This document shows positions 1 through 7,043 of a stretch of DNA of 7,073 bases, piece after piece. The notes below the pieces were generated by a model. It did not search any database. It was given only the letters and a program-made list of their open reading frames with translations, and was not told where the DNA came from. How positions within the stretch are numbered: the first letter of the stretch is position 1; each line of letters begins with the position of its first letter. A program made the translations under genes and the position numbers. The DNA comes from Vitreoscilla sp. (GTDB taxonomy: Bacteria > Pseudomonadota > Gammaproteobacteria > Burkholderiales > Burkholderiaceae). The DNA lies in contig JACMOG010000920.1 in assembly GCA_014378125.1 (NCBI GenBank), positions 1 to 7,073 of the forward strand, in the 5' to 3' direction.

Positions 1-532
1 CCATCCAGAAGATGGCGCCGCGCAGGCGCTCGTCGGGCACCAGCGCGAGCAGCAGCGTGGCGATGCTGCCCAAGATCGCGGCGAGCATCGCGCCCAGCAG
101 GATCAGCCGGGGCGACGCGTCGTCGGCCACCGCCAGCGCGGGCCGCGCCAGCCACAGCAGCGCGAGGCCGGCCAGCAGCGCGCCGGCCGCCGCGCCCATC
201 CACAGCTGCACGCCCATCAAGAGGGCCACCAGCGCGCCCACCGACGCGCCGCCCGAATGCCCCAGCACGTAGGGATCGGCCAGCGGATTGCGCAGCAGCA
301 CCTGCAGGCCCAGGCCGGCCAGCGCGAGCAGGCTGCCCACGCCGGCCGCCGCCGCCACGCGTGGGGCGCGCAGGGTGACGACCAGCTGCCAGTCCCAGCC
401 GCCCGAACCCAACCCCAGCGCCAGCGCGGCCACCAGCGCCGTCGCGAGCGCCAGCAAGGCGATGCGAAGGACGGCGGGGTCGCGAGCCCGGATCGTGACG
501 GCGTTACGAGGCATCCCGCGAGTGTCGGTCAT
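1..532 (-). CDS. btuC: BtuC/FecCD-type ABC transporter permease, probable cobalamin importer subunit (partial, 3' end outside window)
   Basis: Inner-membrane permease subunit of a type II ABC importer, which would carry vitamin B12 from a periplasmic binding protein into the cytoplasm. Seen: translating the minus strand from the ATG at 532-530 gives about 177 residues of very hydrophobic protein. It has a first membrane segment near residues 22-42, then the FecCD/BtuC signature: LRAPRVAAAAG, GLGLQVLLRNPLADPYVLG and HSGGASVGA at about residues 55-100. Further membrane segments follow. The family is usually about 320-350 residues, so roughly half is here; the C-terminus lies beyond base 1. An AGGTG a few bases upstream supports the 532 start; a second in-frame ATG lies at 514-512. 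The gene starts 28 bases after the btuB stop on the same strand, so co-transcription under the riboswitch is likely. The cobalamin assignment is inferred from btuB and the riboswitch; siderophore or haem permeases share this signature. Confidence 0.88.
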   Translation of the reverse strand, partial: MTDTRGMPRNAVTIRARDPAVLRIALLALATALVAALALGLGSGGWDWQLVVTLRAPRVAAAAGVGSLLALAGLGLQVLLRNPLADPYVLGHSGGASVGALVALLMGVQLWMGAAAGALLAGLALLWLARPALAVADDASPRLILLGAMLAAILGSIATLLLALVPDERLRGAIFWM

Positions 533-554
533 CGCACCTGCAAGCTCGCGGGAT
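513..554 (-). repeat. Intercistronic inverted repeat framing the btuC start codon
   Basis: A perfect 10-bp inverted repeat: ATCCCGCGAG at 513-522 and CTCGCGGGAT at 545-554, with 22 bases between. In the btuB-btuC transcript it would fold into a GC-rich hairpin whose loop carries the AGGTG ribosome-binding site and the btuC ATG (532-530). It lacks a U-run, so it is not a normal intrinsic terminator. A role in translational tuning or mRNA stability is inference. Confidence 0.6.
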
Positions 555-560
555 CGCGGC

Positions 561-2459
561 TTACCAGCTGCCGCGCAGCGTGCCCAGCACCTCGCGCGGC
601 GGCGGCGTGTAGCCGTAGACGACCGGCGCGGGCGAATTGGCCAGGTTGTTCACCTTGACGCCGATCGTCCAATCTGGCGACAGGGCATGCTCGGCACCGA
701 GGCCCAGCGTGGTGCGGGCGCGCGAGGTCGTGTCGCCGCCGCTGACCGGGTCGTAGTCGTGGTGCACTCCCATGTACTGCACATAGGCACCCGTCTCCCA
801 GCCCAACACCGACACGCGGTAGTTCGCCGCGACGGCGGTGCGCGGGCGGCGCTGCAGCGGCACGCCGCCGTCGCCGCGCGCGTTCTGGAACGTCGCGTCC
901 AGGCCCAGCTTGCCGTAGCCGGTGTCGCCATCGAGGCCCAGTTCGAAGCCGCGGTTGGTGGCGTGGTCGACGTTGTAGGCGGTGGAGATGAACGTGTCCG
1001 GGTCGAACGTGTAGTCGATCAGGTCGTGCTGGTGCTGCGAGAACCAGGTGGCGCGTGCCAGCCAGCCGGCGTGCGAGTAGTGCACGCCGAACTCGATGTC
1101 GCGCGACCGCTCGGGCTTCAGTTGCGTGGCCAGACCCTGGCCGGCAATCGACTCGATGGCGAAGAACCCTGGCGCGGAGAAGCCGGTGGAGAACTGCCCG
1201 ACCAGCTTCCAGTCCGACGACAGGCGCCAACCCAGCGCCAGCAGGCCGGTGGTGGCGGAGCCGAAGTCGCTCGGGTCGTCGTGGCGCACGTTGGCCTGCA
1301 CGTCGACGACGTCGGCGAAGTCGCCCACGTAGCCGACGCGGATCGAATGCGTGGTGCGATCGAGGTTCGCATTGCCGCTGAAGTCGGGCTTCGAGGCGGC
1401 GCCGCGGTCTTCGCGATCTTCCAGGCCGAGCTGGAGGCTGTGGTTCGCCGACAGCGTCCAGCCCAGATCGACGCCAGCGACATCGGAACGCGCGTTGCCG
1501 TGGGTGGTGCCGCCCGACAGGTTGTTGAACTTGATCAGCGTGTCGGACAAATTGACGTTGAGCACCAGCGACGAGCCGAGCGCATGGTGCGATTGAAGCG
1601 ACTCGGTATCGAGCGAGGTCGTCAGGCGGTCGATGCCGGTGACGCCGCTGTAGCCGTCGTAGTTGCTCGTGGTGTCGGAGTGCAGCACGCGGACGTCGGT
1701 GCGCTGGCCCGGCGCCCAGGTCTTGCCCAGGCGCAGGTTCTCGCCGCTCTGGTAGCCGCTGTCGCGGTCGGGGTTGTTGCCCGGATTGGTCGCCGCATGG
1801 GTGGCGTCGTAGCCGTCGGTCACCTGGCCGGAGACGCTGCCGCCGATGTCGAAGGCGTGGTCGGCATCGCCGAAGCGGCGACCGATCGAGACGTGCGCCA
1901 CCGCGCGCCCGCGGCTGCCGACGGTCACCGCGACGCTGTTGCTGTTGCCGCCCCGCGTGAAGATCTGGATCACGCCGCCGACCGCGCCCGAGCCGTAGAG
2001 GCTGGACAGGTTGCCGCGCACTACCTCGACGTGGTCGACCTGGCCCAGCGGCAGCAGTTCCCACGGCGACGAGTTGGCGTCGGCACGCGTGACGGGCGCG
2101 CCGTCGACCAGCACCAGCACCTGCCCCGAACCGGCGCCGCGCACGAACACCCCCGTCTGCGAGCCGAACGGTCCGGCTTGCGCCACGCTCATGCTGGTGA
2201 ACGTCGACAGCAATCCCGGCAGGTCGGTGACCGGCGCCGTCTCGATGTCGCGGCGCGTGATGACCGTGGTGCTGGGCAGCGTGTCGGGCAGCTTCTGCTC
2301 GACGCGGGCGCCGGTGACGACCACTTGCTGGTCGGGCGAATCGGCGGCGGCCTGCGCAAAGGCGACCTGGGGGGCCAGCAGCGCGGCGAGGGTCGAGACG
2401 GACAACGCCGCGACGCGGCTGTTCACGGGCGCGGTCGACCCGGTATGGCGAGACTTCAT
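561..2459 (-). CDS. btuB: TonB-dependent vitamin B12 outer-membrane receptor BtuB
   Basis: Outer-membrane gated barrel that binds cobalamin and imports it with energy from TonB-ExbBD. Seen: 632 residues from the ATG at 2459 (E. coli BtuB is about 614). There is a signal peptide with likely cleavage after AFA (residues 33-35). A TonB-box-like stretch DQQVVVTGAR lies at about 43-52. The plug domain (about 55-170) includes VFVRGAGSGQVLVLVDGAP and the classic SLYGSGAVGGVIQIFTRGG at about 153-171. The remainder is barrel strands, ending in an aromatic residue (Trp rather than the usual Phe). The start was chosen because it gives a proper signal peptide and has a weak GAAG 7 bases upstream; the frame stays open to 2816, but that part is riboswitch. 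Specificity for B12 rests mainly on the cobalamin riboswitch upstream and the BtuC-type permease downstream. Confidence 0.92.
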   Translation of the reverse strand: MKSRHTGSTAPVNSRVAALSVSTLAALLAPQVAFAQAAADSPDQQVVVTGARVEQKLPDTLPSTTVITRRDIETAPVTDLPGLLSTFTSMSVAQAGPFGSQTGVFVRGAGSGQVLVLVDGAPVTRADANSSPWELLPLGQVDHVEVVRGNLSSLYGSGAVGGVIQIFTRGGNSNSVAVTVGSRGRAVAHVSIGRRFGDADHAFDIGGSVSGQVTDGYDATHAATNPGNNPDRDSGYQSGENLRLGKTWAPGQRTDVRVLHSDTTSNYDGYSGVTGIDRLTTSLDTESLQSHHALGSSLVLNVNLSDTLIKFNNLSGGTTHGNARSDVAGVDLGWTLSANHSLQLGLEDREDRGAASKPDFSGNANLDRTTHSIRVGYVGDFADVVDVQANVRHDDPSDFGSATTGLLALGWRLSSDWKLVGQFSTGFSAPGFFAIESIAGQGLATQLKPERSRDIEFGVHYSHAGWLARATWFSQHQHDLIDYTFDPDTFISTAYNVDHATNRGFELGLDGDTGYGKLGLDATFQNARGDGGVPLQRRPRTAVAANYRVSVLGWETGAYVQYMGVHHDYDPVSGGDTTSRARTTLGLGAEHALSPDWTIGVKVNNLANSPAPVVYGYTPPPREVLGTLRGSW

Positions 2460-2551
2460 GGGAGTACTTCGATGCATCAAACGCGGCAGCCAGCGTCCCC
2501 GCAGGTGCCACCGAAATGGCCTGGCCACGCTCGCGCGCAACTCGACCCCGA

Positions 2552-2791
2552 GCAATTGGCCGGTATCCGGGCTGGCGGAGGGGTAGCGTGTCGAGGGCCT
2601 TCCCATGCGTTCTTTCGAACAACACAGTGACCACGAGGAACGACAGCCGATGCAGTGCCCTTGCAGGCGACGACATCCTCCGCGACCGTTGCGGGGGCAG
2701 CTCAGGTCGGGCCGGTGCTTCGTGATGAAGGCGGCCCTCCTGATTCCCGTTTGACTCGGACGGCACGACAGGCCATCCGGAGCACCAACTG
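2552..2791 (-). promoter_or_regulatory. Cobalamin riboswitch (AdoCbl/B12 aptamer) in the btuB leader
   Basis: Read on the minus strand, the leader carries the conserved blocks of the cobalamin aptamer in order. These are TTGGTGCTCCGG (about 2777-2788), AAACGGGAATCAGG (2739-2752), the invariant core GCTGCCCCCGCAACGG (2686-2701), GCACTG (2653-2658), GGGAAGGC (2597-2604) and the B12 box AGCCCGGATACCGGCC (2558-2573). AGTTGG at the 5' end can pair with CCAATT after the B12 box to close P1. Known for the family: ligand binding lowers expression of the downstream uptake gene. The region between the aptamer and the btuB ATG (2460-2551) shows no U-rich terminator, so translational control is more likely here (inference). 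Confidence 0.95.
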
Positions 2792-2799
2792 AAGAGCGA

Positions 2800-2805
2800 A
2801 TCGTA
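2800..2805 (-). promoter_or_regulatory. Possible -10 element for the riboswitch-btuB transcript
   Basis: TACGAT on the minus strand lies about 9 bases upstream of the riboswitch 5' end, at the distance expected of a -10 box. No convincing -35 was found at the proper spacing. Weak call, supported mainly by position. Confidence 0.3.
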
Positions 2806-2841
2806 CCATTCGACACGCTTTGGCCGCGCCCGTGGCGCCCC

Positions 2842-2847
2842 TACAAT
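2842..2847 (+). promoter_or_regulatory. Probable -10 element for the zapB-like/zapA operon
   Basis: TACAAT (5 of 6 to the sigma-70 -10 consensus) lies 29 bases before the ATG of the ZapB-like gene. A poor -35 candidate, TTGGCC at 2820-2825, sits 16 bases upstream. It points away from btuB, so this gap is a divergent promoter region. The predicted 5' leader is only about 20-25 nt. Confidence 0.5.
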
Positions 2848-2876
2848 GGTTCTTTGCCGCCCCAGCGTCCTCGCCC

Positions 2877-3140
2877 ATGTCACGACTGCCGGATCTTGCC
2901 GAACGCATCGAAAGACTCCTGCTTCGCCACGAGGAGCAGAAGCGCACGAACACCTTGCTCGAGCAGCAACTGCGCGCCGTCTCCGACGAACGCGACAACC
3001 TGCGCTCGCGGCTGGCCGCCGCGCGGGCGCGCATCGACGCGCTGATCGACCGCCTGCCGGCCTCCGAAGGGGGCCACGCGCCCGCCGGCGACGCCGGCGC
3101 GGCAGACAGTCTCGACATCCCGCGGAGCGTGCAGCCATGA
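2877..3140 (+). CDS. Small ZapB-like coiled-coil protein (TIGR02449-type)
   Basis: 87-residue protein, nearly all of whose first 62 residues look like coiled coil (heptads rich in Leu, Glu and Arg: LAERIERLLLRHEEQKRTN, then LRSRLAAARARIDALIDRLP). A disordered Gly/Ala-rich tail follows. Proteins of this kind sit directly upstream of zapA in many beta- and gammaproteobacteria and are annotated as ZapB-like or TIGR02449; a cytoplasmic role at the division ring with ZapA is likely but inferred. The start at 2877 was chosen because the coiled coil begins there and the upstream TTG at 2820 falls in the promoter. There is no Shine-Dalgarno sequence before it. Its stop overlaps the zapA start by 4 bases (ATGA), indicating translational coupling. 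Confidence 0.85.
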   Translation: MSRLPDLAERIERLLLRHEEQKRTNTLLEQQLRAVSDERDNLRSRLAAARARIDALIDRLPASEGGHAPAGDAGAADSLDIPRSVQP

Positions 3141-3493
3141 AGCAAGTGGAAGTGACCATCCTGGGCCAGAGCTACCTGCTGGCCTGCCCCGAAGGCGGCG
3201 AGACATTGCTGCAGACGGCGGTCGCGTCGGTCGACCGCGAGATGAGCGGCATCCGCGACGCCGGCAAGGTGAAGGCGCGCGAGCGCATCGCCGTGCTGGC
3301 CGCGCTGAACCTCGCCTACCGCCTCGCGGAGGCGCCGCGCGCCGCCGCGTTGGCGGCCGCGGAAAGCACCGCGTCGGCGTCCCCCGTGGAGCACGCCGAC
3401 GCGGGCGAGGCGCGCCGCGCCGCGGCGGCCCAGGTGGAGTCCTTGATCGCGCAGCTCGACACCGCGTTGAGCGACGACGGCAGGCTTCTCTAG
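3137..3493 (+). CDS. zapA: Cell division protein ZapA
   Basis: 118-residue cytoplasmic protein that bundles FtsZ filaments and stabilises the Z-ring. Seen: the N-terminal VEVTILGQSYLLACPEGGE (residues 4-22) is the ZapA hallmark; E. coli ZapA also starts with a '-V-I-G--Y---CP--' pattern. It is followed by a helical segment with the typical ERIAVLAALNLAYRL (about 55-69) and a C-terminal coiled coil from about residue 95. An Ala-rich linker at about 70-94 is somewhat long. GGAG at 3124-3127, 9 bases before the ATG, is a good ribosome-binding site. It overlaps the stop of the ZapB-like gene and is followed by 6S RNA, a neighbourhood conserved in proteobacteria. Confidence 0.95.
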   Translation: MKQVEVTILGQSYLLACPEGGETLLQTAVASVDREMSGIRDAGKVKARERIAVLAALNLAYRLAEAPRAAALAAAESTASASPVEHADAGEARRAAAAQVESLIAQLDTALSDDGRLL

Positions 3494-3611
3494 CCTCTTT
3501 CCGAATCGCGTTCGTCAAGTGATTTTGTAGCCCCTCTTTACGTCTCTGATGCTCGCCTTCGCGCGGCGCGGACGCATAGAATGGGTTCGTCCGTCGCGTT
3601 CGCGAGGGTTT

Positions 3612-3617
3612 TATATT
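3612..3617 (+). promoter_or_regulatory. Likely -10 element of the 6S RNA gene
   Basis: TATATT lies in a short AT-rich patch (3609-3620) that stands out in this GC-rich window, just before the predicted 6S RNA 5' end at about 3624. No good -35 was seen 17 bases upstream. A second -10-like TAGAAT lies at 3577-3582. The rest of the gap from zapA (3494-3608) shows no gene and no clear terminator. Confidence 0.5.
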
Positions 3618-3623
3618 TCCTTG

Positions 3624-3787
3624 AACCGATGCTCTTTGAGCTAGGGCTTGGAACATCGTCTGGTTGGTGTGATCGTCTCGCGTCAGACGAACCCGATTCC
3701 AGACTGACCTCGCCCACCTGAACACCCCTGGGTTCAGGAATGCGGCCCGAGGTTCGCGGCGGACACCTAATTCTCTCGATCAGAGCA

Positions 3788-3795
<8 letters not shown>
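3624..3795 (+). ncRNA. ssrS: 6S RNA (SsrS), regulator of sigma-70 RNA polymerase
   Basis: 6S RNA mimics an open promoter and binds housekeeping RNA polymerase in stationary phase. Seen: the region aligns by eye with E. coli 6S, sharing GGTTGGTG (3662-3669), a late CACCTGAAC...GTTCAGG hairpin (7-bp stem, 3717-3723 with 3732-3738) and TGCGGC...GCGGCGG near the 3' end. The terminal hairpin is CGTCT/AGACG (3674-3678 with 3685-3689). The closing stem can be traced as TGCTCT (3630-3635) with AGAGCA (3782-3787), and TAGG (3642-3645) with CCTA (3766-3769). Length (about 170 nt) and location downstream of zapA fit the family. Ends are estimates within about 5-10 bases. Confidence 0.88.
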
Positions 3796-4287
<492 letters not shown>

Positions 4288-4291
<4 letters not shown>

Positions 4292-5571
4292 AGCGCGTCG
4301 ACGTCGTCGTGATCGGTGCCGGCGCGGCCGGCCTCTTCTGCGCGGCCCAGGCCGGCCAGCGCGGCGCGCGCGTGCTGCTGGTCGACCACGCCGACAAGGT
4401 GGCCGAGAAGATCCGCATCTCGGGGGGCGGACGCTGCAACTTCACCAACCGCGACGTCACGCCCGCCAACTTCCACTCTCGCAATCCGCATTTCTGCCGC
4501 TCGGCGCTGGCCCGCTACACCCCGGCCGACTTCATCGCCCTGGTGCAACGAAATCGAATCGCGTTCCACGAGAAGCATCGCGGGCAGCTGTTCTGCGACG
4601 AGTCGAGCCAGGAAATCATCGACCTGCTGCTGCGCGAATGCGACGCCGGCCACGTGGAGCGTTGGCAACCGTGCGCGGTCGCGGGCGTGCGCGCGCTGGC
4701 GGACGCGAGCGCCACGGCGGGAGTGCGCACGCCGGCGTTTGCCGGCGCGCGGTTCGAGGTCGATACCGATCGCGGCCCGGTGCAGGCGCGCAGCATCGTG
4801 GTGGCTACCGGCGGGTTGCCGGTGCCCAAGATCGGCGCCACCGACTTCGGCCTGCGGCTGGCCAGGCAGTTCGGCCACGGGCTGGTGGAGCCGCGTCCGG
4901 CGCTGGTGCCGCTGGTGTTCGACGCTGCCGAGTGGGCGCCCTTCGTGGCGCTGGCGGGGGTGTCGCTGGAGGTGGAGATCTCGGCGGGCAGCGGCAAGCA
5001 GCGCGCGCGCTTCATCGAGGACCTGCTGTTCACGCACCGCGGGCTCAGCGGCCCGGCCGTGCTGCAGGCGTCCAGCTACTGGCAGCCGGGCGAGTCGCTG
5101 GAGATCGCGTTCGTGCCGGGCACCGACTGGCCCGCCACCCTGTCGCACGCCAAGGCCACCTCGCGCCGCCAACTCGGCAACGAGTTGGCCACCCACCTGC
5201 CGCAGCGGCTGGCGCAGGCCTGGCTGGCGCGCGGCGGGCTGCCCGAGGATCGACCGATGCCCGAGCTCGCAGACAAGCCGCTGCGCCAGCTGGCCGAATC
5301 GCTGGCCGGCTGGCGGATCGCGCCCAACGGCACCGAGGGCTGGAAGAAGGCCGAGGTGATGTCCGGCGGCGTCGACACGCGCGAGATCGACTCCCGCACC
5401 CTGGAGAGCAAGCGCGCGCCGGGACTGCACTTCATCGGCGAGGTGATGGACGTCACCGGCTGGCTGGGCGGCTCCAACTTCCAGTGGGCCTGGTCCAGCG
5501 CCCACGCCTGCGCCGAGGCGCTGGCCGCCGACCTGGGCCATGCGCCCGCACCGGCCGCCGAGCGAGCCTGA
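4288..5571 (+). CDS. YhiN/HI0933-family NAD(P)/FAD-dependent flavoprotein (BaiN-like)
   Basis: 427-residue FAD-binding oxidoreductase of the HI0933/YhiN family. The physiological substrate is not established for most members, so none is claimed. Seen: the N-terminal Rossmann motif [11 protein letters not shown] (Gly10, Gly12, Gly15), with Asp33 ending the second strand. [10 protein letters not shown] at 45-54 is the family signature. [16 protein letters not shown] forms the middle motif, and the C-terminal FAD loop [20 protein letters not shown] is followed by [19 protein letters not shown] (about 384-402). The start is taken as TTG at 4288, overlapping the EVE stop (TTGA), because residue 2 begins the Rossmann strand. 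An in-frame ATG at 4219 would add 23 residues that are an alternate-frame reading of the EVE gene. Coupled to the EVE gene; no functional link is known to me. Confidence 0.9.
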
Positions 5572-5617
5572 ACAGTGCGCTCCTGCAGATCAAGTGGCAC
5601 ACCGAAGTATTTCAGGG

Positions 5618-5623
5618 TAGAAT
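5618..5623 (+). promoter_or_regulatory. Probable -10 element of the rpsU promoter
   Basis: TAGAAT (5 of 6 to consensus), 46 bases after the flavoprotein stop and in a locally AT-richer stretch. The hexamer 17 bases upstream (TGGCAC, 5595-5600) is a poor -35. Predicted transcription start about 5630, giving a 5' leader of about 135-140 nt for rpsU. Confidence 0.5.
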
Positions 5624-5653
5624 CCTAGGCTTTGCTGGCAAACCGCGTGTCGA

Positions 5654-5761
5654 TCTTTGTCCAACTTCTAGAAGCCGAGGCGCTTGTCTCACGCAAGTGA
5701 GCCAGTGCACCGGGTCTGGACAAGGACTCCGAGCGCAATATCTCTCCCGAAGGATTCTTCG
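5654..5761 (+). promoter_or_regulatory. Structured rpsU 5' leader, candidate autoregulatory element
   Basis: The leader can fold into three elements. A 10-bp outer helix pairs TCTTTGTCCA (5654-5663) with TGGACAAGGA (5717-5726), with one G-U pair. Inside it, hairpin 5680-5708 has GCGCT/AGTGC (one G-U) and CTCAC/GTGAG stems capped by a GCAA (GNRA) tetraloop. A third hairpin, CGAAG-GATT-CTTCG (5748-5761), contains most of the AAGGA ribosome-binding site and ends 4 bases before the ATG. Together they suggest control of S21 synthesis by leader folding, possibly by S21 or another RNA-binding factor. The pairings are read directly; the regulation is inference and I do not recognise a named Rfam family. 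Confidence 0.5.
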
Positions 5762-5765
5762 AAAA

Positions 5766-5978
5766 ATGACGACCATCCGTGTCAAGGAAAACGAGCCGTT
5801 CGACGTGGCCCTGCGCCGCTTCAAGCGCACCATCGAAAAGCTGGGTCTTCTGACCGAACTGCGCGCACGCGAGTTCTACGAGAAGCCCACTGCCGAACGC
5901 AAGCGCAAGAAGGCCGCGGCCGTCATGCGCCACTACAAGCGCGTTCGCAGCATGCAGCTGCCCAAGAAGCTCTACTAA
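5766..5978 (+). CDS. rpsU: 30S ribosomal protein S21
   Basis: 70-residue basic protein of the small ribosomal subunit, located at the platform and involved in translation initiation. Seen: it closely follows E. coli S21, with [39 protein letters not shown] and a Lys/Arg-rich C-terminus ending in KKLY. Length is that of the family (about 70). AAGGA at 5750-5754, 11 bases before the ATG, is the ribosome-binding site but lies in a potential small hairpin. It has its own promoter and leader and is closed by a strong terminator, so it is probably a largely monocistronic transcript. Confidence 0.98.
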   Translation: MTTIRVKENEPFDVALRRFKRTIEKLGLLTELRAREFYEKPTAERKRKKAAAVMRHYKRVRSMQLPKKLY

Positions 5979-6009
5979 GAGTTTCGAGGAGCTTTCGAGC
6001 TCATTCCTG

Positions 6010-6042
6010 AAAGCCCGTGCGGGACGCCGCGACGGGCTTTTT
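6010..6042 (+). terminator. Rho-independent terminator after rpsU
   Basis: Stem AAAGCCCGT (6010-6018) with ACGGGCTTT (6032-6040), extended inside by GCGG/CCGC (6019-6022 with 6027-6030) around a GACG loop, followed by a run of five T (6038-6042). It lies 31 bases after the rpsU stop. Confidence 0.93.
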
Positions 6043-6097
6043 CCATTTCAGCGGCAATAGTGCAAAACTCAAGACCTGACACCCAGAGGCTCCAACG

Positions 6098-6544
6098 ATG
6101 ACGCTCAAGCAACGCATTTCCGACGACATGAAGGCCGCCATGCGCGCCAAGGAAGCCGATCGCCTGCTGGCCATCCGCAACCTGATGGCCGCGATGAAGC
6201 AGCGCGAGGTGGACGAGCGCATCGAGCTCGACGATGCGGCCATCGTGGCCATCGTCGACAAGCTGGTGAAGCAGCGCAAGGACTCCATCGAGGCGTTCAC
6301 CAAGGCCGCCCGCACCGACCTGGTGGACAAGGAGACGGCCGAGCTCGACGTGCTGCTGGGCTACCTGCCCGTGCGCCTGGACGCCGCCGCCATCGCCGCC
6401 GAGGTGCAGGCCATCGTGGCCGAGCTCGGCGCCGCCGGGCCGGGCGACATGGGCAAGGTGATGGGCGCCGTCAAGGCGAAGCTGGCGGGCAAGGCCGACA
6501 TGGGCCTGGTGTCCGCCGCGGTCAAGGCCGCGCTGTCGAAGTAA
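6098..6544 (+). CDS. yqeY: GatB/YqeY domain-containing protein
   Basis: 148-residue, mostly helical, cytoplasmic protein of the YqeY family. The fold resembles the tRNA-contacting tail of the GatB amidotransferase subunit, but free-standing YqeY proteins have no settled function. Seen: the family's N-terminal pattern LKQRISDDMKAAMRAKE followed by LLAIRNLMAAMKQREVDER (about 3-41), KQRKDSIEAF (about 58-67), ELDVLLGYLP (about 81-90) and the C-terminal GDMGKVMGAVKAKLAGKADM. Length is typical (about 148-150). AGAGG at 6085-6089 is the ribosome-binding site. It follows rpsU, as in many proteobacteria, but is separated from it by a terminator, so it needs its own promoter; none was clearly seen in 6043-6097. 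The sulfurtransferase-like gene starts 23 bases downstream. Confidence 0.95.
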   Translation: MTLKQRISDDMKAAMRAKEADRLLAIRNLMAAMKQREVDERIELDDAAIVAIVDKLVKQRKDSIEAFTKAARTDLVDKETAELDVLLGYLPVRLDAAAIAAEVQAIVAELGAAGPGDMGKVMGAVKAKLAGKADMGLVSAAVKAALSK

Positions 6545-6567
6545 TTGGTCAACGCCAAGGAATCGTC

Positions 6568-6912
6568 ATGGAAACCACCCTGCCCCTGCGCCAGATCGCC
6601 AACGAGGTGTTCGTGGCTCCGCAGCTCGACGCCGCCGCCATGGCGGAGCTCGCGCGCCTGGGCTTCAAGAGCGTCGTCAACAACCGCCCCGACTTCGAGC
6701 ACGGCCCCGACCAGCCCGCGTCGGCGCAGGTCGAGGCCGGCGCGCTGGCGGCCGGCCTGCAGTACCCCCACCTGCCCGTGGCCGGCGGCTACCAGTCGCC
6801 CGAGGAAGTGGCCGCGTTCCGCGCGCTGCTGGCCGAACTGCCGGACCCGGTGCTGGCCTTCTGCCGCTCGGGCGCGCGCTCGACGCGCCTGTACCAGCTC
6901 GCGCAGGGCTAG
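6568..6912 (+). CDS. TIGR01244/DUF442-family sulfurtransferase-like (phosphatase-fold) protein
   Basis: 114-residue cytoplasmic protein of the DUF442/TIGR01244 family, related to the domain of Blh and to dual-specificity phosphatase-like folds and often named a sulfur transferase. Seen: N-terminal PLRQIANEVFVAPQLDAAAM, then GFKSVVNNRPDFE (about 31-43), YPHLPVAGGYQSPEEVAAF (about 67-85) and the active-site loop VLAFCRSGARS (about 92-102). The loop is Cys-Arg-Ser-Gly-Ala-Arg, a six-residue rhodanese-like loop rather than the CX5R of tyrosine phosphatases. Activity is therefore uncertain. It has a good ribosome-binding site (AAGGAA, 6557-6562) and begins 23 bases after yqeY, so the two are probably one operon. 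Confidence 0.9.
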   Translation: METTLPLRQIANEVFVAPQLDAAAMAELARLGFKSVVNNRPDFEHGPDQPASAQVEAGALAAGLQYPHLPVAGGYQSPEEVAAFRALLAELPDPVLAFCRSGARSTRLYQLAQG

Positions 6913-6918
6913 GAAACG

Positions 6919-6932
6919 CACGAACGTTCGTG
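6919..6932. promoter_or_regulatory. Perfect 14-bp palindrome, possible repressor operator
   Basis: CACGAACGTTCGTG is perfectly self-complementary and lies between the sulfurtransferase-like gene and the next gene, 112 bases before its start. The form (CGAACGTTCG core) resembles operators of TetR-type regulators, but no regulator gene is in view. It has no T-run, so it is not a terminator. No clear -10/-35 pair was found in 6933-7030. Confidence 0.4.
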
Positions 6933-7043
6933 TTCGTATTTCACGATGCGGGAAAACCTGCATTGATGCTGCAGCGCGATCTTGCGCACATTGCGATCAC
7001 TTCATTTCGGCCCTGTCCTTCACGACACACGAAAGGTGACCCC

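Noticed and set aside
288..2630. 780-residue open frame on the plus strand
   Set aside because: It is antisense to btuB and its riboswitch. The translation is Arg/Ala/Gly/Val-rich without domains, as expected for a shadow frame in GC-rich DNA.
2460..2816. N-terminal extension of btuB to the ATG at 2816
   Set aside because: The extra codons translate the cobalamin riboswitch, and the signal peptide begins only at the ATG at 2459.
529..3159. 876-residue open frame on the minus strand
   Set aside because: It crosses btuB, the riboswitch, the divergent promoters and the ZapB-like gene in the wrong frame, with low-complexity Arg-rich sequence.
3740..3787. Earlier EVE start at ATG 3740
   Set aside because: It lies in the conserved 3' part of the 6S RNA, and the EVE family begins at YWLMKSEP just after the 3788 start.
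5595..5611. Possible sigma-54 promoter (TGGCAC)
   Set aside because: The -24 half is present, but no GC/TTGC -12 element occurs at the needed spacing; a sigma-70 -10 (TAGAAT) follows instead.
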